Below are positions 6,501 through 8,920 of a DNA stretch of 8,920 nt, in pieces; positions within the stretch are counted from its first letter, which is position 1, and the number at the start of each line of letters is the position of its first letter. The stretch lies in contig CAKRVQ010000029.1 in assembly GCA_934408795.1 (NCBI GenBank), positions 1 through 8,920 on the forward strand, in the 5' to 3' direction. The DNA is from an uncultured Eubacteriales bacterium. Lineage in GTDB: Bacteria; Bacillota; Clostridia; Oscillospirales; Acutalibacteraceae. A program made the translations under genes and the position numbers. The notes beneath the pieces are model-generated. The model worked only from the letters and a program-made list of their open reading frames with translations, searched no databases and was not told where the DNA came from.

Positions 6501-8547
6501 CGTCGGGTACACAAACGGCGGAGCACGCATAGGTTACTGTGCCAATCTCGGCACTGTCAGAACGAGCACCGACGGCGCCTATACCGGAGGTATTCTCGGA
6601 TATGTGAACAATGAGGCACCGAGTCTTCGGAATTGTTATAACTACGGTACCGTGCAAAACGGGAACGGCAGTCGCTGCGGGGCTATCGTGGGCTGGATGA
6701 GAAAGCACACCGCCTCAAAATACACCGACAACTGCTATCTGATCGGCTCGGCACCTGCGGCATTCGGATCGGGCAGCAGCACTACCGCGAAGGTTTACGC
6801 GAAAGAAGCGGCGGCTTTTGAAAGCGGTGAGGTCTGTTACCTTGTGAACGGCAGCTCCTCTGCGGAAGATGTGATCTGGCGGCAGGATATTGACAACGGG
6901 AACACACCGTATGATACTTATCCGGTTTACGAAGGCGGAATCGTGTTGCGGAACCTTGCGCACCATGACTGTACCGCAAAAAGCGATATCTATGCCTATT
7001 CGAACTCCGCAGCCGAGAAGGATCATATAAATCACAACTATATCAACGGCTTTTGCACCTGCTGCGATGCATTGCAGCCTGCCGTTCAGACAAACGGAAC
7101 ATACCTCATTTCGAACGGCGGACAGCTCTTCTGGTTTGCCGAACAGATAAACTCGGGCACCGTTCCTCAGAACAGTGCCGCCGCGCTTAATGCGGACATT
7201 GATCTTGAAGGAAGCAATGACGGACAGGCGGCTGATTACGCGGGTGTAACAAAAATGCGCAATTTCCCCGGTGTGGGTACTGCCGATAAAAGGTACAAGG
7301 GCAGCTTTACGGGTAACGGATATACGGTATCGGATCTCTATATCTTAAGAGAAAGTAAAGCAAATGTAACCGTTGAGGGCGTCGGCTTATTCGGATTTAT
7401 CGAAAACGCTGCCGTCACGGGGCTGACCGTTAAGGGAAAGGTATCGGTCCGAAGAGATCACTCGAACGGAGAGGTCAAGCGTATCGGAGGAATCGTCGGT
7501 TCGGCATATAATGCCAAACTTTCGGAATTGATCTCGTATGTCGATGTCACCGGAACCGGCAGCTATGAAACTCAGCATATGGGCGGCGTGGCAGGTGATA
7601 TTACCGACGGCTCCGATGCTTTCAAATGTATGAACTTCGGATCTGTTTACAGTGAAAAAACCAAGGACTGCGTAGGCGGCGTTGTAGGGTATATCAATGA
7701 TGTTTCCATACGCTACTGCGCCAACCACGGGTCGGTAAAGACGGATGTCTCGGGCGGATATGTCGGCGGCGTGTCGGGATACCTGAACAACGGCGAAGGC
7801 ATAATGCGCAACTGCTATAACTACGGCAAGGTGCAAAACGGAGGCGGCAGCTGCTGCGGTGCCGTTATCGGCTGGCTGAGAACCCATACCGCAGCCAATA
7901 TAACCGACAATTATTTTCTTACCGATTCTGCGGCTTCGGCCTTCGGAGGCGGCAGCTACAGTACAACGGTAAAGGCTATCGCCAAGGACAATGCAGTCTT
8001 TGCCTCAGGTGAGGTCTGCTATCTTGTAAACGGCAGTACAAGCACCGGAGAAGGCGCCGTTTGGAAGCAGGATATCGACAACGGAAATAAACCCTATGAT
8101 ATCTACCCCGTGTACGATGCGGCGGCGGTCTATTTCAGAAGCGACAACACCTACAGTAACTACCCGGAAAGCATCTCTGTTACGATAAGCTGGGGTGCAA
8201 TGGAATTCGATTATAATGAAGGACGCTGGGATCCCGACACACATAAGTACAACGGCGGCTGGACGGCATCCGACGCCGATGCAGACAAGCTGACGGTGAG
8301 AAACGACAGTAATGTGGCTCTGAATGTCGAGATCAGCTTTACGGCGGACGTGGAGTTCTCGGGCTACAACCTGACAGGCAGTTTCAGCGGCGTTTCGTCC
8401 GGTCCCAATCGAACGGAGAGCGGCGCGGAAGTCACCGCAAAACTTGCACTGCGTTCTTTGGCACCCGAAAGCATAAAGGGAAGCGGCAAGAAAAAGCTCG
8501 GCGACATTACTGTGCAACTCACCACGATAGGAGGCGGTAACCGATGA
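3514..8547 (+). CDS. Large secreted Gly-rich/Ig-like/GLUG-repeat surface protein
   Basis: The gene encodes 1677 residues. I choose the ATG at 3514 over the in-frame ATG at 3469 because AGGGAG (3501-3506) lies 7 nt before it and a classic signal peptide follows (MKQSKVLAWALSLAMMF..., cleavage near GYA/AEK, residues 27-28). Residues about 40-156 are beta-rich. Residues 157-494 are Gly-rich, with runs of 7-9 glycines, cysteines at 317, 349 and 371, and short beta segments ending in TGGNA that precede Gly blocks. Residues about 503-605 (AEYTYTGKRLRPAV) and 605-713 look like bacterial Ig-like or beta-sandwich segments, and 714-796 is a clear Ig-like domain (TYQWYVGGTKVNGATAQSYT). Two tandem GLUG modules follow (about 799-1145 and 1171-1540). 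Residues 1553-1674 form a beta domain starting VTISWGAMEFDYNEGRW. No LPXTG motif, SLH repeat or C-terminal membrane segment is visible. The expected role is a cell-surface adhesin or matrix component; the ligand is unknown. It is translationally coupled to the membrane protein at 8544. Confidence 0.93.
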   Translation: MKQSKVLAWALSLAMMFTMSPGITGYAAEKRNTIRGESADIVLLAANTGWQPKPTRSVSSASAFPTTLNNGDVLQINGPVEYSAPEGVSPITLAAGADAKIIINGKVTLHGANASKAKGATAAIRVPQGAKLTIYSAHDEALSTSKAAPKDTLTVTGGNAANGADGGNGKKADKETYLSDGTHIQTTTYWATGAGGNGGGGAAAAIGGNGGNGGAGAASEQSPQYMTVDAGLGGRHYYDSDNRKGANGKKGGVGSTGESAGNIYIIGRLTLTATGGNAASGGSGGSGSLGYMVVVSGPAADYAFGGAGGGGGGGGGCAAPAIGAGGAGGSGGGSGGHPSADHAGNAQGCGGGGGGGAWPNGGGGGGGGSECSDAKDENDKHSYGGSGGSGGGVYGSGRSGSAGTSTGTKGHGYNNNRYDAEPGSGGSGGTGLQGLAGSGGRGGTEKDKDHYDAGAGGGGGDPVTLQSWNKAGNLVISTAVNFKADSYGNGGGKGTMSALSPYVIYDLMDCKVTLSPAEYTYTGKRLRPAVQSVTYSASTDRDAQQIPGSASSISSSGYSALYGENIHCPSGTVSVLGNQDSSRTTVRTNGAVVGSTVVSFKINKAQLLTAPISLIAPNPYINQSVTATLKDYTSLTAGSGQLADLLRESSKKAEGPQVTWSMNSDTSGYFTEKNGLQAKFALTSGKTASVRATLSDMNDFEDCTFDVSLTVRALRTWSTALSADTPHPRVPISVILPTGVSSATYQWYVGGTKVNGATAQSYTPSASDIGKSLTVVVVPSADSGYAECTVTATNKVEDHGYDANGFCTVCDEYQPAAISGGVYSITNGGQMFWFAALANGDGTHVVFTEKNAAASALLTKDIDLENREWTPIGKYGNNYTGNFNGQGHTVSKLRITKTNASVGLFGRTTGTIRDFTVDGNITLSGAGSRIGGAVGTAYGGTISGIISKVNISDAGYASSHFGGVVGGVDSVVSTIERCMYFGEINITASTDCIGGIVGYTNGGARIGYCANLGTVRTSTDGAYTGGILGYVNNEAPSLRNCYNYGTVQNGNGSRCGAIVGWMRKHTASKYTDNCYLIGSAPAAFGSGSSTTAKVYAKEAAAFESGEVCYLVNGSSSAEDVIWRQDIDNGNTPYDTYPVYEGGIVLRNLAHHDCTAKSDIYAYSNSAAEKDHINHNYINGFCTCCDALQPAVQTNGTYLISNGGQLFWFAEQINSGTVPQNSAAALNADIDLEGSNDGQAADYAGVTKMRNFPGVGTADKRYKGSFTGNGYTVSDLYILRESKANVTVEGVGLFGFIENAAVTGLTVKGKVSVRRDHSNGEVKRIGGIVGSAYNAKLSELISYVDVTGTGSYETQHMGGVAGDITDGSDAFKCMNFGSVYSEKTKDCVGGVVGYINDVSIRYCANHGSVKTDVSGGYVGGVSGYLNNGEGIMRNCYNYGKVQNGGGSCCGAVIGWLRTHTAANITDNYFLTDSAASAFGGGSYSTTVKAIAKDNAVFASGEVCYLVNGSTSTGEGAVWKQDIDNGNKPYDIYPVYDAAAVYFRSDNTYSNYPESISVTISWGAMEFDYNEGRWDPDTHKYNGGWTASDADADKLTVRNDSNVALNVEISFTADVEFSGYNLTGSFSGVSSGPNRTESGAEVTAKLALRSLAPESIKGSGKKKLGDITVQLTTIGGGNR
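3982..4995 (+). repeat. Glycine-codon-rich low-complexity segment
   Basis: This stretch encodes residues 157-494 of the large protein and is dominated by GGC/GGA glycine codons. The densest part, 4429-4618, encodes glycine runs of 9, 7 and 8. Blocks of Gly-Gly-X and poly-Gly are interrupted by short non-Gly inserts (for example around the EKDKDHYD residues) and by beta-like segments such as GRLTLTATGGNAASG. Long open frames on the other strand here, rich in Pro, Ala or Arg, are by-products of the GC-rich glycine codons. The segment is prone to replication slippage and assembly error. Confidence 0.85.
5908..6948 (+). repeat. GLUG module A (first of two tandem protein modules)
   Basis: Residues 799-1145 of the large protein. 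The module opens with H799, Y801 and NGFCTVCD (C807, C810), then SITNGGQMFWFA, a KDIDLENREWTPIG segment and NFNGQGHTVSKL. Six GLUG-type repeats follow, at about 903 (GLFG), 931 (GGAVG), 962 (GGVVG), 994 (GGIVG), 1025 (GGILG) and 1056 (GAIVG). Several end in C-N-x-G-T/S-V, as in CANLGTV and CYNYGTV. The module closes with SGEVCYLVNG and QDIDNGNTPYDTYPVY. GLUG repeats (Pfam Glug) typically form beta-solenoid surfaces in secreted proteins. Confidence 0.85.
7024..8133 (+). repeat. GLUG module B (second of two tandem protein modules)
   Basis: Residues 1171-1540 of the large protein, with the same order of elements as module A: H1171, Y1176 and NGFCTCCD (C1181, C1183, C1184), LISNGGQLFWFA, NADIDLEG, SFTGNGYTVSDL, six GLUG-type repeats (GLFG from 1291, then GGIVG, GGVAG, GGVVG, GGVSG and GAVIG), SGEVCYLVNG and QDIDNGNKPYDIYPVY. 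The spacing between the first cysteines of the two modules is 374 residues. The copies are clearly homologous in protein but well diverged in DNA, so this is an old duplication. Module B carries a longer insert after the NADIDLEG segment. Confidence 0.85.
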
Positions 8548-8920
8548 CAGGCGGCGAACAGAAGAAAGACAAAGACAATAAGAAGCGGCTCCTGCTGCTT
8601 TTGCTGCTGCTCCTGTTGTTGCTTATTTCGGTCTGCGTGACGATATGGGCACTGTTTTTCAGGTCGGCGACCCCTGCATTGGCTCCGGACTACGCGCCGA
8701 GGCAAAATGAGCAGTATGCCGAGGATATCGGCGACGGCAACGAGTCAAAACTGTCACAGGTAAAAGGCGGCGGTGCCGTAAGCCTTACATACACAACGAA
8801 TGTGACCATAGATCTGTCAAGCGGCATTGCAGAGTTGTACTTTGCAAATCCGTCGAAGTCCAATCAGGATATGGTGCTTCAGATAGTGATAAAGGGCGTT
8901 GTGGTGGCACAGTCGGGCAC
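8544..8920 (+). CDS. Single-pass membrane protein with extracellular beta-rich domain (C-terminus cut by window edge)
   Basis: The ATG at 8544 overlaps the stop of the large gene as ATGA, and AGGAGG (8529-8534) lies 9 nt upstream, a strong sign of translational coupling. About 125 residues are visible before the right edge. Residues 1-15 are polar and Lys-rich, followed by 12 consecutive leucines (16-27) and ISVCVTIWALFF, which makes a transmembrane segment of about 24 residues with the N-terminus inside (Lys/Arg-rich side). The outside part has LAPDYAPRQNEQYAEDIGDG, a low-complexity linker, and then GGGAVSLTYTTNVTIDLS and LYFANPSKSNQDMVLQIVI, which look like beta strands. I recall similar unnamed proteins with the LAPDYAP and NPxKSNQDM motifs in Clostridia surface loci, but cannot verify this here and assign no family name. 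A role as anchor or assembly partner of the upstream secreted protein is inferred from the coupling only. Confidence 0.88.
   Translation, partial: MTGGEQKKDKDNKKRLLLLLLLLLLLLISVCVTIWALFFRSATPALAPDYAPRQNEQYAEDIGDGNESKLSQVKGGGAVSLTYTTNVTIDLSSGIAELYFANPSKSNQDMVLQIVIKGVVVAQSG

Noticed and set aside
8490..8547. Sortase motif at the end of the large protein
   Set aside because: The C-terminus ends GDITVQLTTIGGGNR with no LPXTG-like motif, no hydrophobic span and no terminal cluster of basic residues.
1..8920. CRISPR array, tRNA/rRNA genes, insertion sequence or phage genes
   Set aside because: No spaced identical repeats, no cloverleaf-like sequences, no transposase or integrase motifs and no phage structural signatures were seen on either strand.

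Overview
The window looks like a chromosomal segment from a Gram-positive, moderate-GC Clostridia-type bacterium, perhaps an Oscillospirales/Ruminococcaceae gut commensal. The evidence is strong purine-rich ribosome binding sites, TATAAT-type -10 boxes, a DUF5107/TPR gene beside a divergent AraC-family regulator, and a very large secreted Gly-rich/GLUG surface protein. The taxonomic guess rests on protein style only.

Layout. (1) Positions 1-2143, minus strand: a DUF5107 protein with TPR repeats. Its C-terminal end is cut by the left window edge. (2) Positions 2144-2251: a compact divergent regulatory region with two candidate promoters whose -10 boxes overlap, plus an inverted repeat. (3) Positions 2252-3043, plus strand: an AraC-family regulator, the probable regulator of the DUF5107 gene. 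(4) Positions 3044-3513: a 470-base non-coding region rich in structure. It holds weak terminator-like hairpins, three copies of a CCGTTTG heptamer (two direct, one inverted) that fit the LytTR-type binding consensus and lie just upstream of a candidate promoter, a second candidate promoter, and a long leader ending in a two-tier hairpin beside the ribosome binding site. (5) Positions 3514-8547, plus strand: one gene for a 1677-residue secreted protein. In order it has a signal peptide, a beta-rich N-terminal part, about 340 residues of Gly-rich sequence, two or three Ig-like beta-sandwich segments, two tandem copies of a module of about 350 residues (H..Y..NGFCTxCD motif plus six GLUG-type repeats), and a C-terminal beta domain. 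(6) Positions 8544 to the right edge: the start of a single-pass membrane protein with a run of 12 leucines and an extracellular beta-rich part. It overlaps the large gene by ATGA and is probably translationally coupled to it.

How they fit together. The left half looks like a self-contained sensor/regulator plus carbohydrate-associated effector pair. The right half looks like a cell-surface operon. The large protein has a signal peptide but no visible LPXTG motif, S-layer homology repeat or C-terminal membrane anchor, so the coupled membrane protein is a plausible tether or assembly partner. The most interesting candidates for undescribed biology are this surface pair and its structured, possibly LytTR-controlled leader. 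No RNA genes, CRISPR arrays, insertion sequences or phage genes were recognised.
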